A stretch of DNA of 46,654 bases. It comes from Ruminococcus_G sp963594675. GTDB taxonomy: Bacteria; Bacillota; Clostridia; Lachnospirales; Lachnospiraceae. This document shows, piece by piece, positions 23,635 through 30,954 of this stretch. The notes beneath the pieces were generated by a model. It searched no databases, was not told where the DNA came from, and worked only from the letters and a program-made list of their open reading frames with translations. The position numbers and the translations under genes are program-made. Each line of letters begins with the position of its first letter. Position 1 is the stretch's first letter. Location: the NCBI GenBank assembly GCA_963594675.1, contig CAVBGA010000048.1, positions 1-46,654 on the forward strand, in the 5' to 3' direction.

Positions 23635-23664
23635 ATCTGCTGGTTAGTGTATGCTAACACAGAT
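23635..23664 (+). promoter_or_regulatory. Two-part inverted repeat just upstream of pflB
   Basis: Outer arms ATCTG (23635-23639) and CAGAT (23660-23664) enclose inner arms GTTAG (23643-23647) and CTAAC (23654-23658). TATATT/TATTAT at 23671-23678 follows as a possible -10. The repeat would therefore cover the -35 region, as an operator does. A redox regulator such as Rex is conceivable, but the match to the Rex site is poor. Confidence 0.45.
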
Positions 23665-23702
23665 GTAGTTTATATTATGTATTGTGTAAAGGAGAATGAG
23701 TC

Positions 23703-25979
23703 ATGCAGGTTATGAAACCATGGGACAATCAGGATCTTCCCGGATGGGATGGATTTGAAGGAAGAATCTGGAAAGAGGAAATCAATGTAAGAGATTTCAT
23801 TCAGAAGAATTATCAGCCTTATGATGGTGATGAGTCTTTCCTTGCAGATCCAACAGATGCTACCAATAAACTTTGGGGTGCTTTGCAGGAGCTGCAGAAA
23901 GAGGAACGTGCAAAGGGTGGTGTTCTCGAGTGTGAGACAGAGATTGTATCCTCAATGACTTCCTATGGACCAGGCTATATTAGCGAGGAATTGAAGGACC
24001 TGGAACAGGTAGTTGGTATTCAGACGGATAAACCTTTGAAAAGAGCATTTATGCCATTTGGTGGAATTCGTACGGCTACTCAGGCTGCAGAAACCTATGG
24101 TTATGAGATTAATCCAGAGTTGAAAAAGATTTTCTCTGAATATGTAACCACTCATAATGAGGCTGTTTTCTCTGCATATACACCGGAGATGCGTCTGGCT
24201 CGTAAAACCCATGTAGTTACCGGACTTCCGGATACCTACGGAAGAGGACGTATCGTAGGCGATTATCGTCGTGTTGCCCTCTATGGAATTGACCGTCTGA
24301 TTCATGCAAAGAAGATAGAGCAGTATCTGGCAGGCTGTGGCAATATGTATGATGATGTCATTCGTCTGAGAGAAGAGATTGGAAAACAGCTGAAAGCCCT
24401 GGAAGAAATGAAGGAAATGGCTAAAATCTATGGCTATGACATTTCGAAACCGGCAACAAATGCAAAGGAAGCCGTACAGTGGCTGTATTTTGGTTATCTG
24501 GCAGCGATTAAGACCCAGAATGGTGCGGCAATGTCTATTGGACGTATTTCTACCTTCCTTGATATCTATATTCAGAGAGACCTTGAGAAAGGTATCTTGA
24601 CAGAGTCAGAGGCCCAGGAGCTGATTGACCATTTGACCATGAAATTCCGCATGGTAAAATTTGCTCGTATTCCGGCTTACAATGAGCTCTTCTCTGGTGA
24701 TCCGGCATGGGTAACTCTTGAGGTTGCAGGTATCGGTATGGATGGCCGCAGCATGGTAACCAAAACAGATTATCGTTTCCTTCATACACTTGAGAACATG
24801 GGCCCCAGCCCTGAACCTAATATTACTGTTCTGTACAGCTCAGCTTTGCCCAAACAGTTTAAAGAATATGCAGCGAAAATTTCTATCGACACCAGTGCAA
24901 TCCAGTATGAAAATGATGATGTGATGAAGCCAGAGTGGGGCGATGATTATTCCATTTGCTGCTGTGTATCCGCTACCGAAACAGGAAAGGAAATTCAGCT
25001 GTTTGGTGCTCGTGCGAACCTGGCAAAGACTCTTCTCTATGCTTTCAATGGTGGATTTGATGAGAAGTTCCGTATCCAGTGTGGTCCTAAGATGGAGAGA
25101 ATCACCAGTGAATATGCAGACTATGATGAGGTTATTGAGAAATTCGATTACTGGATGGATTGGTTGGCAGACATGTATGTAAACGTTCTGAATCTGATTC
25201 ATTATATGCATGATAAATATTATTATGAGGCAGCGGAAATGGCTCTGATTGATTCTAAGTGCCGTCGCTCCTTTGCCACAGGTATTGCAGGATTCTCAAA
25301 TGTAGTGGATTCTCTTAGTGCAATCAAGTATGCAAAAGTAAAAATTTTGCGTGATGAAGAGGGCATTACTACAGGATTCGAGATTGAAGGAGATTATCCT
25401 CGTTATGGAAATGATGATGACCGTGCCGATGATATCGGAGTTTGGGTTCTGAGAAACTTCTATGACAAGATCAGTCGTCGTCATACCTACCGTGATTCGG
25501 ATCCTAGTACCTCCATTCTTACCATTACCTCCAACGTGGTGTATGGAGCGGCTACCGGAGCAACACCGGATGGACGTGAGGCATTTACTCCATTTGCACC
25601 AGGAGCAGCACCTACCTATGGCGCAGAGAAAAATGGACTTCTGGCTTCCCTGAATTCCGTTGCAAAATTGCCATATCATTGGGCTCTGGATGGTATTTCC
25701 AATACCCAGACGATTAGCCCAGATGCTCTTGGTCATTCTGAGCAGGAGAAGAAGGCAAATCTGGTACAGGTGCTGGATGGTTACTTTGATCAGGATGCAC
25801 ATCATCTGAATGTAAATGTATTCGGTAAGAAAAAACTGATCGATGCTATGGAACATCCGGAGAAAGAGGAGTATCAGAACTTCACAATTCGTGTATCTGG
25901 TTATGCAGTTAAGTTTATTGATCTGACCAGAGTACAGCAGCTGGATGTTATTGCACGTACCTGCCATAAAGTACTGTAA
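23703..25979 (+). CDS. pflB: Formate C-acetyltransferase (pyruvate formate-lyase)
   Basis: 758 aa, almost the length of E. coli PflB. It converts pyruvate and CoA to acetyl-CoA and formate by glycyl radical chemistry, anaerobically, in the cytoplasm. The glycyl radical residue is Gly733 in RVSGYAV, 26 residues from the end as in E. coli. The active-site cysteine pair is Cys420-Cys421 within CCCVSATETG; an extra Cys419 precedes it. GARANLAKTLLYAFNGG follows as expected. The start has AAAGGAGAATGA 9 bases upstream. Its activase follows 14 bases later. The pair supplies the formate branch of mixed-acid fermentation alongside the POR enzyme encoded upstream. Confidence 0.98.
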   Translation: MQVMKPWDNQDLPGWDGFEGRIWKEEINVRDFIQKNYQPYDGDESFLADPTDATNKLWGALQELQKEERAKGGVLECETEIVSSMTSYGPGYISEELKDLEQVVGIQTDKPLKRAFMPFGGIRTATQAAETYGYEINPELKKIFSEYVTTHNEAVFSAYTPEMRLARKTHVVTGLPDTYGRGRIVGDYRRVALYGIDRLIHAKKIEQYLAGCGNMYDDVIRLREEIGKQLKALEEMKEMAKIYGYDISKPATNAKEAVQWLYFGYLAAIKTQNGAAMSIGRISTFLDIYIQRDLEKGILTESEAQELIDHLTMKFRMVKFARIPAYNELFSGDPAWVTLEVAGIGMDGRSMVTKTDYRFLHTLENMGPSPEPNITVLYSSALPKQFKEYAAKISIDTSAIQYENDDVMKPEWGDDYSICCCVSATETGKEIQLFGARANLAKTLLYAFNGGFDEKFRIQCGPKMERITSEYADYDEVIEKFDYWMDWLADMYVNVLNLIHYMHDKYYYEAAEMALIDSKCRRSFATGIAGFSNVVDSLSAIKYAKVKILRDEEGITTGFEIEGDYPRYGNDDDRADDIGVWVLRNFYDKISRRHTYRDSDPSTSILTITSNVVYGAATGATPDGREAFTPFAPGAAPTYGAEKNGLLASLNSVAKLPYHWALDGISNTQTISPDALGHSEQEKKANLVQVLDGYFDQDAHHLNVNVFGKKKLIDAMEHPEKEEYQNFTIRVSGYAVKFIDLTRVQQLDVIARTCHKVL

Positions 25980-25993
25980 TCAGAGGTCTTGCT

Positions 25994-26764
25994 TTGGATC
26001 AAACAAATACACAAAACATGATCACATCGGTGAAGGGGTATGTGCATTCCCTGGAAACCTTCGGGCTGGTTGACGGCCCGGGGGTTCGGTGTGTTGTTTT
26101 TCTGCAGGGTTGCCGGATGCGCTGCAGATATTGTCACAATCCGGATACCTGGTCTCTGACAGGAGGCGAGGAGTGGACAGCAGAGGATCTCTTTAAAAAG
26201 GTATATCGTTTTAAAAGCTATTGGAAAAATAATGGAGGCATTACCGTTAGTGGGGGCGAAGCTTTACTGCAAATGGAATTTGTCACAGAGTTTTTCCAAA
26301 AAGCAAAGGCAAAAGGGGTGCATACCGCCCTGGATACCTCCGGACAACCTTTTATAGAAAAAAAGGAATATCTGGAAAAATTTGATCAGCTCATGGAGGT
26401 TACAGATCTTTTTATTTTAGATATTAAAGAAATGGATGAGGAAAAGCATCGGAAGCTTACGGGCTGCAGCAATACAAATATTTTAGCGCTGGCTCGTTAT
26501 CTGTCTAATCATAACAAGGATCTATGGATTCGACATGTGCTGGTGCCGGATCTGACCGATGGGGAGAAAGAACTGCAGGATTTAGCAGTTTTTTTGAAAG
26601 AGTTAAAAACGGTAAAAAGAACCGAAATTCTGCCTTATCATTCTATGGGGACATTTAAGTGGGAAAATCTGGGAATTGAGTATTCCCTTAAAGATGCAAG
26701 AGTGCCTAATGAGGAAGAAATAAGAAGCGCAGAAAAAATTTTACAATGCGGTGAATTTGCATAA
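25994..26764 (+). CDS. pflA: Pyruvate formate-lyase activating enzyme (TTG start)
   Basis: 256 aa radical SAM enzyme that abstracts a hydrogen from Gly733 of PflB. The CxxxCxxC cluster motif is Cys40-Cys44-Cys47 (GCRMRCRYCHNPDTW), with the GGEALLQ and DIKEMDEEKH segments typical of glycyl radical activases. No ferredoxin-like insert is present, which separates it from the larger glycerol dehydratase-type activases. AGAGG at 25982-25986 points to TTG at 25994; the first ATG (26018) has no ribosome binding site. Confidence 0.96.
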   Translation: MDQTNTQNMITSVKGYVHSLETFGLVDGPGVRCVVFLQGCRMRCRYCHNPDTWSLTGGEEWTAEDLFKKVYRFKSYWKNNGGITVSGGEALLQMEFVTEFFQKAKAKGVHTALDTSGQPFIEKKEYLEKFDQLMEVTDLFILDIKEMDEEKHRKLTGCSNTNILALARYLSNHNKDLWIRHVLVPDLTDGEKELQDLAVFLKELKTVKRTEILPYHSMGTFKWENLGIEYSLKDARVPNEEEIRSAEKILQCGEFA

Positions 26765-26794
26765 CGGAATTTAGACATGATAAGACATAAGGGA

Positions 26795-26828
26795 AGGCCT
26801 GCCTCTGCCATGTGACAGAAGCAGGCCT
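26795..26828. terminator. GC-rich hairpin between convergent pflA and SH3-protein genes
   Basis: Perfect arms AGGCCTGC (26795-26802) and GCAGGCCT (26821-26828) with further inner pairing TCTG/CAGA. It sits between two converging genes, where a shared terminator is expected, but neither side has a good T-tract. It may work weakly or through Rho. Confidence 0.5.
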
Positions 26829-26860
26829 GTATGAAAAAGGAAATTGTCGTAATTGTCGTG

Positions 26861-27112
26861 TTAACTAATATGGCTGGAAATTACATAGCCGGAGCACCCC
26901 AACTTCGGTGAGTAGACGTAGGCGAAGTCATGGCCATTGTTATGGAAGGTTTTTCCTTGCAATTTTACATATTCTCCGTTGTGAAGTTTTCCAATGATGG
27001 ATTTGTCGGAATAGGAAGTATCACTTCTCAGAGCCAGATAATTCTTTGTTCCGCTTACGGTCTCTCCACCTGTTACCATTTTCAGTGTATTGTCATTTAT
27101 CGTTGCTTTCAT
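26861..27112 (-). CDS. Small SH3-like protein with a double-glycine leader
   Basis: 83 aa. The first 16 residues (MKATINDNTLKMVTGG) fit the double-glycine leader cut by C39-peptidase ABC exporters: hydrophobic residues at -12 (Ile), -7 (Leu) and -4 (Val) before Gly-Gly. The 67-aa remainder resembles a bacterial SH3 (SH3b) domain: NYLALRSDTSYSDKSIIGKL, GEYVKLQ and a closing SGYVISSHIS, patterns that often bind cell wall or peptides. AAGGGAG lies about 8 bases upstream of the start, and TATTAT further up is a possible -10. No exporter, immunity or modification gene is beside it. I read it as a secreted peptide or small wall-binding protein; bacteriocin activity is unproven. Confidence 0.78.
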   Translation of the reverse strand: MKATINDNTLKMVTGGETVSGTKNYLALRSDTSYSDKSIIGKLHNGEYVKLQGKTFHNNGHDFAYVYSPKLGCSGYVISSHIS

Positions 27113-27275
27113 AGTATTTTCTCCCTTGTTTGCATTGATATTTGCATTTTTTCTTTGTTATGTGTTTTTTTCGATGAGGCTATAATAACAAGGAAATCTG
27201 AAGAAAAAAACAGATCTATCATAAGGGATTCTTATTTAAAACTTAAGAAAAAATAAATGGGATTAGAATCTTGCT

Positions 27276-27337
27276 AAAAAGCCCCTGATAAATTGTCTAC
27301 GTGTGTTTACGTGAGATAATTATCCAGGGGCTTTTTT
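27276..27337. terminator. Long bidirectional terminator downstream of pncB
   Basis: Perfect outer 12-bp arms (27276-27287 with 27325-27336) with A5 on one side and T6 on the other; the stem continues inward with two single-base bulges and one wobble to a 6-base loop, about 27 pairs in all. It serves pncB on the - strand and would also stop + strand transcription. Confidence 0.88.
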
Positions 27338-27367
27338 ATCTAATATTTGCTTAAAGGGGCATGAGGC

Positions 27368-28840
27368 TTAGGGTTGATGATCCATGGCTTCTGTGCCCAT
27401 TTGCTCTAAAAGGTCACTCTTAATCTTATAGAGCTTGTCGGACAAATCTACATAGACTTCGTGAGGATTTACCAGACGTCTGGTCTCATCCCAGAGAGTT
27501 TCCTGTTCTTTTTTGCAAATAGCCTGCATTTCCATAACGGAGGGAGAAGTGTAGACGCACTCGCCTTCCAGGAAGATGGGCTTGAGCAGTTCTCGGAGAG
27601 TATAGCTTCCGGCTTTGATTTTGGTTTTTTTCCAAGTTTCGTGAGGATCGAAGATGATCATATCCTGATTTTCGTCGAAGCTTTCATCGGCCAGACAAAT
27701 CAAATCTGCACGAATCTTTCCATTAGCTTTGTCATAGATTCTATAGATGGTTTTGTTGCCAGGGTTGGTTACCTTCTCAGAGTTCTCAGACAGCTTGATC
27801 TTTGGTGTAAACTCAGAATCCTTGGAATCCTTGATGGCTGCCAATTTATAAACACCACCGAAAGCGGGGCAGTCCTTGGAGGTGATCAAGTTGGTTCCTA
27901 CACCCCAGGAATTGATTTTAGCTCCCTGTGCCTTCAAACTGTTGATCAGACGCTCGTCCAAATCACTGGATGCGGAAATAATGGCATCACCGAAACCAGC
28001 ATCATCTAACATCTTGTAGGCTTTTTTAGAAAGATATGCCAAGTCGCCACTGTCGATACGGATACCATAGCCCTTGAAATCAGGGTTCTTTTCCTTCATC
28101 TCTTTAAAGACACGAATGGCATTGGGGACGCCGGAGTTTAATACATCATAGGTGTCCACCAGAAGAAGGCAGGCATCCGGATAAATATCAGCATAGGTAC
28201 GGAAAGCAGTATATTCATCTGGGAAACTCATAATCCAACTGTGGGCATGGGTTCCTTTTACCGGAACGTCGAACATTTTTCCTGTGAGAACATTGGAAGT
28301 TCCTACACAGCCTGCGATTACCGCAGCTCTTGCTCCATAGATTCCGGCATCCGGACCTTGGGCACGTCGAAGACCGAATTCCATAACCCCGTCACCCTGG
28401 GCAGCATAGACAACCCGGGAGGCTTTTGTGGCAATCAGGCTTTGGTGGTTGATGATATTCAAGATAGCTGTCTCCACAAGCTGTGCTTCCATGACGGGAG
28501 CGATTACCTTAACCAGAGGTTCTCTTGGGAAAACTACGGTTCCTTCTGGAATGGCATAGATGTCACCGGTGAAATGGAAACCTCTCAGATATTCCAGAAA
28601 ATCTTTATCAAAAATATGAAGACTCTTCAGGTATTCAATGTCGTCAGGGGTAAAATGAAGATCTCGAACATATTCAATAACCTGCTCGAGACCGGCAGCG
28701 ATCGCATAACCGCCGTCGCAGGGATTGTTTCTGTAGAAAGCATCAAAAACAACAATCTGATCGGACGGATTCTTGAAATAACCCTGCATCATGGTAAGCT
28801 CGTACAGGTCGGTGAGCAGGGTAAGGTTTAAAGCGCGCAT
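27368..28840 (-). CDS. pncB: Nicotinate phosphoribosyltransferase
   Basis: 490 aa. It joins nicotinate to PRPP, with ATP hydrolysis, to give nicotinate mononucleotide in NAD salvage. The N-terminus (LLTDLYELTMMQGYFKN) and the segment VKGTHAHSWIMSFPDEYTAF, with the phosphorylatable histidine, are characteristic. GVGTNLITSKDCPAFGGVYKL is the PRPP/substrate region. AAAGGAGA 7 bases upstream selects this start rather than upstream in-frame ATGs, one of which would include the promoter. It is transcribed alone from its own promoter; I see no NiaR or NrtR box I could defend. Confidence 0.96.
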   Translation of the reverse strand: MRALNLTLLTDLYELTMMQGYFKNPSDQIVVFDAFYRNNPCDGGYAIAAGLEQVIEYVRDLHFTPDDIEYLKSLHIFDKDFLEYLRGFHFTGDIYAIPEGTVVFPREPLVKVIAPVMEAQLVETAILNIINHQSLIATKASRVVYAAQGDGVMEFGLRRAQGPDAGIYGARAAVIAGCVGTSNVLTGKMFDVPVKGTHAHSWIMSFPDEYTAFRTYADIYPDACLLLVDTYDVLNSGVPNAIRVFKEMKEKNPDFKGYGIRIDSGDLAYLSKKAYKMLDDAGFGDAIISASSDLDERLINSLKAQGAKINSWGVGTNLITSKDCPAFGGVYKLAAIKDSKDSEFTPKIKLSENSEKVTNPGNKTIYRIYDKANGKIRADLICLADESFDENQDMIIFDPHETWKKTKIKAGSYTLRELLKPIFLEGECVYTSPSVMEMQAICKKEQETLWDETRRLVNPHEVYVDLSDKLYKIKSDLLEQMGTEAMDHQP

Positions 28841-28901
28841 TTTAAATTCTCCTTTATAAAAATTAGCATCGCAGTATATAATCCTGTGTGTCGTTCTTTC
28901 C

Positions 28902-28930
28902 ATTATACAGTTTTTTAAAATATGGAACAA
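28902..28930 (-). promoter_or_regulatory. Sigma-A type promoter of pncB
   Basis: On the - strand: TTGTTC (28930-28925), a 17-bp spacer and TATAAT (28907-28902), 61 bases ahead of the start codon. Confidence 0.75.
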
Positions 28931-29042
28931 TAGGAAAACTGTTATATGATGGAATTTGACAGCGAGAAATACAACCATTTTGTAAAAATATATAGAAATC
29001 TTGCAAAAGTTTATATTTTTTTAAAAAAAGTTAAAAAACCCC

Positions 29043-29071
29043 TTGCATTTTTGAAAAAGGTCCTTTATAAT
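29043..29071 (+). promoter_or_regulatory. Promoter of the tRNA-Gln gene
   Basis: TTGCAT (29043-29048), a 17-bp spacer and TATAAT (29066-29071), in an A/T-rich stretch. The leader between promoter and tRNA contains a hairpin with 6-bp arms TCGCTT (29080-29085) and AAGCGA (29096-29101). The AT-rich gap 28931-29042 holds nothing else that I can support. Confidence 0.8.
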
Positions 29072-29113
29072 AACGATTGTCGCTTGGCAGTGACGAAGCG
29101 ATGAAAAAGATAT

Positions 29114-29185
29114 TGGGCTATCGCCAAATGGTAAGGCAACGGACTCTGACTCCGTCATTTCAAGGTTCGAATCCTTGTAGCCCAG
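29114..29185 (+). tRNA. tRNA-Gln (anticodon CUG)
   Basis: 72 bases folding as a full cloverleaf: acceptor stem TGGGCTA/TAGCCCA with discriminator G, D-arm GCCAAATGGTAAGGC, anticodon stem ACGGA/TCCGT around loop CTCTGAC (anticodon CTG at the centre), and T-arm CAAGGTTCGAATCCTTG. The T-A first pair and G discriminator are tRNA-Gln identity features. The 3' CCA is not encoded. It reads CAG codons and is probably the minor isoacceptor. It is a single-gene unit with its own promoter and terminator. Confidence 0.95.
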
Positions 29186-29190
29186 CTTGA

Positions 29191-29220
29191 AGCCTTAGGC
29201 ATTTGCCTAAGGCTTTTTTT
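29191..29220 (+). terminator. Rho-independent terminator of the tRNA-Gln unit
   Basis: A perfect 10-bp stem (29191-29200 with 29205-29214), tetraloop ATTT and a T-run. Confidence 0.92.
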
Positions 29221-29310
29221 AGCGTATAGGAAACTCTTTGTTATAGTGTTAAGGCAGTTTTCATGATAAAATGACAAGTGATTTAAGTAGAGCAGGAAAG
29301 GCAATATAGA

Positions 29311-30015
29311 ATGAAATATTCATTTGAGAGTCGGGTTCGTTTTAGTGAACTTGGTGAGGATCGAAAAATGACCATAAACAGTGTTTTGGACCGCTTTCAG
29401 GATTGTAGCAATTTCCATTCGGAGGCAGCAGGGCTGGGAATGGATCATCTGATGAAGAAAAAGAAGGTATGGCTTTTGTCCTCCTGGCAGATTTGTGTAA
29501 ACAGATATCCGGGGCTGGGAGAGAAAGTAATTACTTCTACCTGGGCTTATGATTTCCGAAGCTTTTATGGCTTCCGCAACTTTACTTTGGAGACAAAGGA
29601 AGGGGAAGTGCTGGCGTATGCGGCTTCTGTATGGTTTTATTTTGATCTGGAATCCGGGAGACCCACTCGCGTGGATCAGGAAGAATTGGATGGCTATGGA
29701 TTTCATGAAAAATTTCCCATGGAATATGCACCGAGAAAAATTAGCTTATGGGATAGTGGGGAGCTTGTGGATTCCATTACTATTAAAAGAGGCCAATTGG
29801 ATATGAACCACCATGTAAATAATGGAGAATACGTTCGCATGGCGGCAGATTGCCTTCCGGAAGGATTTGCCATTAGACAGATGAGAGCAGAGTATAAAAA
29901 ACAGGCACAGTTGGGAGACCAGCTCATTAGTAAGCTGCACAGAGGAGATGGACTCTACATGGTAAGCCTGGAAAGTTTGGATGGAGATGTCTATGCCATT
30001 GTGGAATTTTTATAA
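29311..30015 (+). CDS. Acyl-ACP thioesterase (FatA-like)
   Basis: 234 aa, a double hot-dog fold protein. It hydrolyses acyl-ACP to free fatty acid. The first hot-dog holds SRVRFSELGEDRKMTINSVLDRFQDCSNFHSEAAGLG. The second holds GQLDMNHHVNNGEYVRMA, the N-x-H-V-N-N-x-x-Y pattern typical of FatA-type bacterial acyl-ACP thioesterases (about residues 160-176). AGGAAAGG lies upstream of the start. The S1 protein gene follows with a short gap. Substrate chain length is unknown. Confidence 0.9.
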   Translation: MKYSFESRVRFSELGEDRKMTINSVLDRFQDCSNFHSEAAGLGMDHLMKKKKVWLLSSWQICVNRYPGLGEKVITSTWAYDFRSFYGFRNFTLETKEGEVLAYAASVWFYFDLESGRPTRVDQEELDGYGFHEKFPMEYAPRKISLWDSGELVDSITIKRGQLDMNHHVNNGEYVRMAADCLPEGFAIRQMRAEYKKQAQLGDQLISKLHRGDGLYMVSLESLDGDVYAIVEFL

Positions 30016-30060
30016 AAAATATGATATTAGAACAATAGATGATTGTCGGGAGAATGGATT

Positions 30061-30900
30061 ATGGAATTAGGAAAAAAGCAGAAACTGATGATTGTGAAAA
30101 AAACAGATTTTGGAGTATATCTGGCGGATGATAGGGAGTCAGGACAGACAGAGCGGGTTTTGCTTCCGGGTAAACAGGTGCCGGAGGGTTGCGGTATCGG
30201 AGATGAGCTGGAAGTTTTTCTTTATCGTGATTCCAAAGATCGTATGATTGCTACCACCCGTAGCCCTAAGGCGGAATTGGGAGAAGTGGCCCTTTTTACT
30301 GTCTCACAGGTAGGTAAAATTGGAGCCTTTTTGGATTGGGGCTTGGAAAAGGATCTTCTTTTACCTTTTAGAGAACAGACAAAGCAGGTAAGGGAAGGGG
30401 ACGAAGTTTTGGCAGCAGTCTATTTGGACAAGAGCAATCGCCTCTGTGCAACCATGAAGGTATATCATTATCTGCATACCCAGTCTCCTTATCAAGAGGG
30501 GGATGAAGTACAGGGCCGCATTTATCAGAGAAGCGATAATTTTGGTGTATTTGTGGCTGTGGACGACAAATACTCTGCCTTGATTCCTAAAAGAGAAGCG
30601 CAGGGGAAATTTATTCCCGGGGAGCTTATGACTTTCCGTGTGACGGAGGTGAAGGAGGATGGTAAGCTGAATCTGTCTGCCAGAAAGAAGGCCCATCTTC
30701 AGATTGAAGAGGACGCAGAGAATGTGGAGAGCGTTATTGCTGAATTTGCCGGAGTTTTGCCTTTTGATGACAAGGCATCACCGGAGGTAATCAGCAGAGA
30801 ATTTGGTCTCAGCAAGGCTGCTTTTAAGAGAGCTGTGGGTCATCTGCTTAAGGCAGGTAGAATCGAGATTAAGGAACATAGAATCTTCTTGAAAAAATAG
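30061..30900 (+). CDS. cvfB: S1 RNA-binding protein, CvfB/YitL family
   Basis: 279 aa. The order is that of CvfB: several S1-like OB domains (DFGVYLADD..., VGKIGAFLDWGLEKDLLLPF, and DEVQGRIYQRSDNFGVFVAVDDKYSALIP) and a C-terminal winged helix (about 215-279, ISREFGLSKAAFKRAVGHLLKAGRI). The S. aureus homologue binds RNA and affects virulence-factor expression; here the role is presumably RNA regulation, inferred. GGGAG at 30048-30052 favours the ATG at 30061 over the TTG at 30043. Confidence 0.88.
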   Translation: MELGKKQKLMIVKKTDFGVYLADDRESGQTERVLLPGKQVPEGCGIGDELEVFLYRDSKDRMIATTRSPKAELGEVALFTVSQVGKIGAFLDWGLEKDLLLPFREQTKQVREGDEVLAAVYLDKSNRLCATMKVYHYLHTQSPYQEGDEVQGRIYQRSDNFGVFVAVDDKYSALIPKREAQGKFIPGELMTFRVTEVKEDGKLNLSARKKAHLQIEEDAENVESVIAEFAGVLPFDDKASPEVISREFGLSKAAFKRAVGHLLKAGRIEIKEHRIFLKK

Positions 30901-30954
30901 TCATAAAATGTCTTATTAAATCAGAACAATGTGAACAAGTATAGGGGTGCGGTT

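Noticed and set aside
23451..23702. ZTP (pfl-type) riboswitch upstream of pflB
   Set aside because: The conserved CCGCYUGGGC-type core and its pseudoknot partner are absent; the visible terminator alone is not evidence for a riboswitch.
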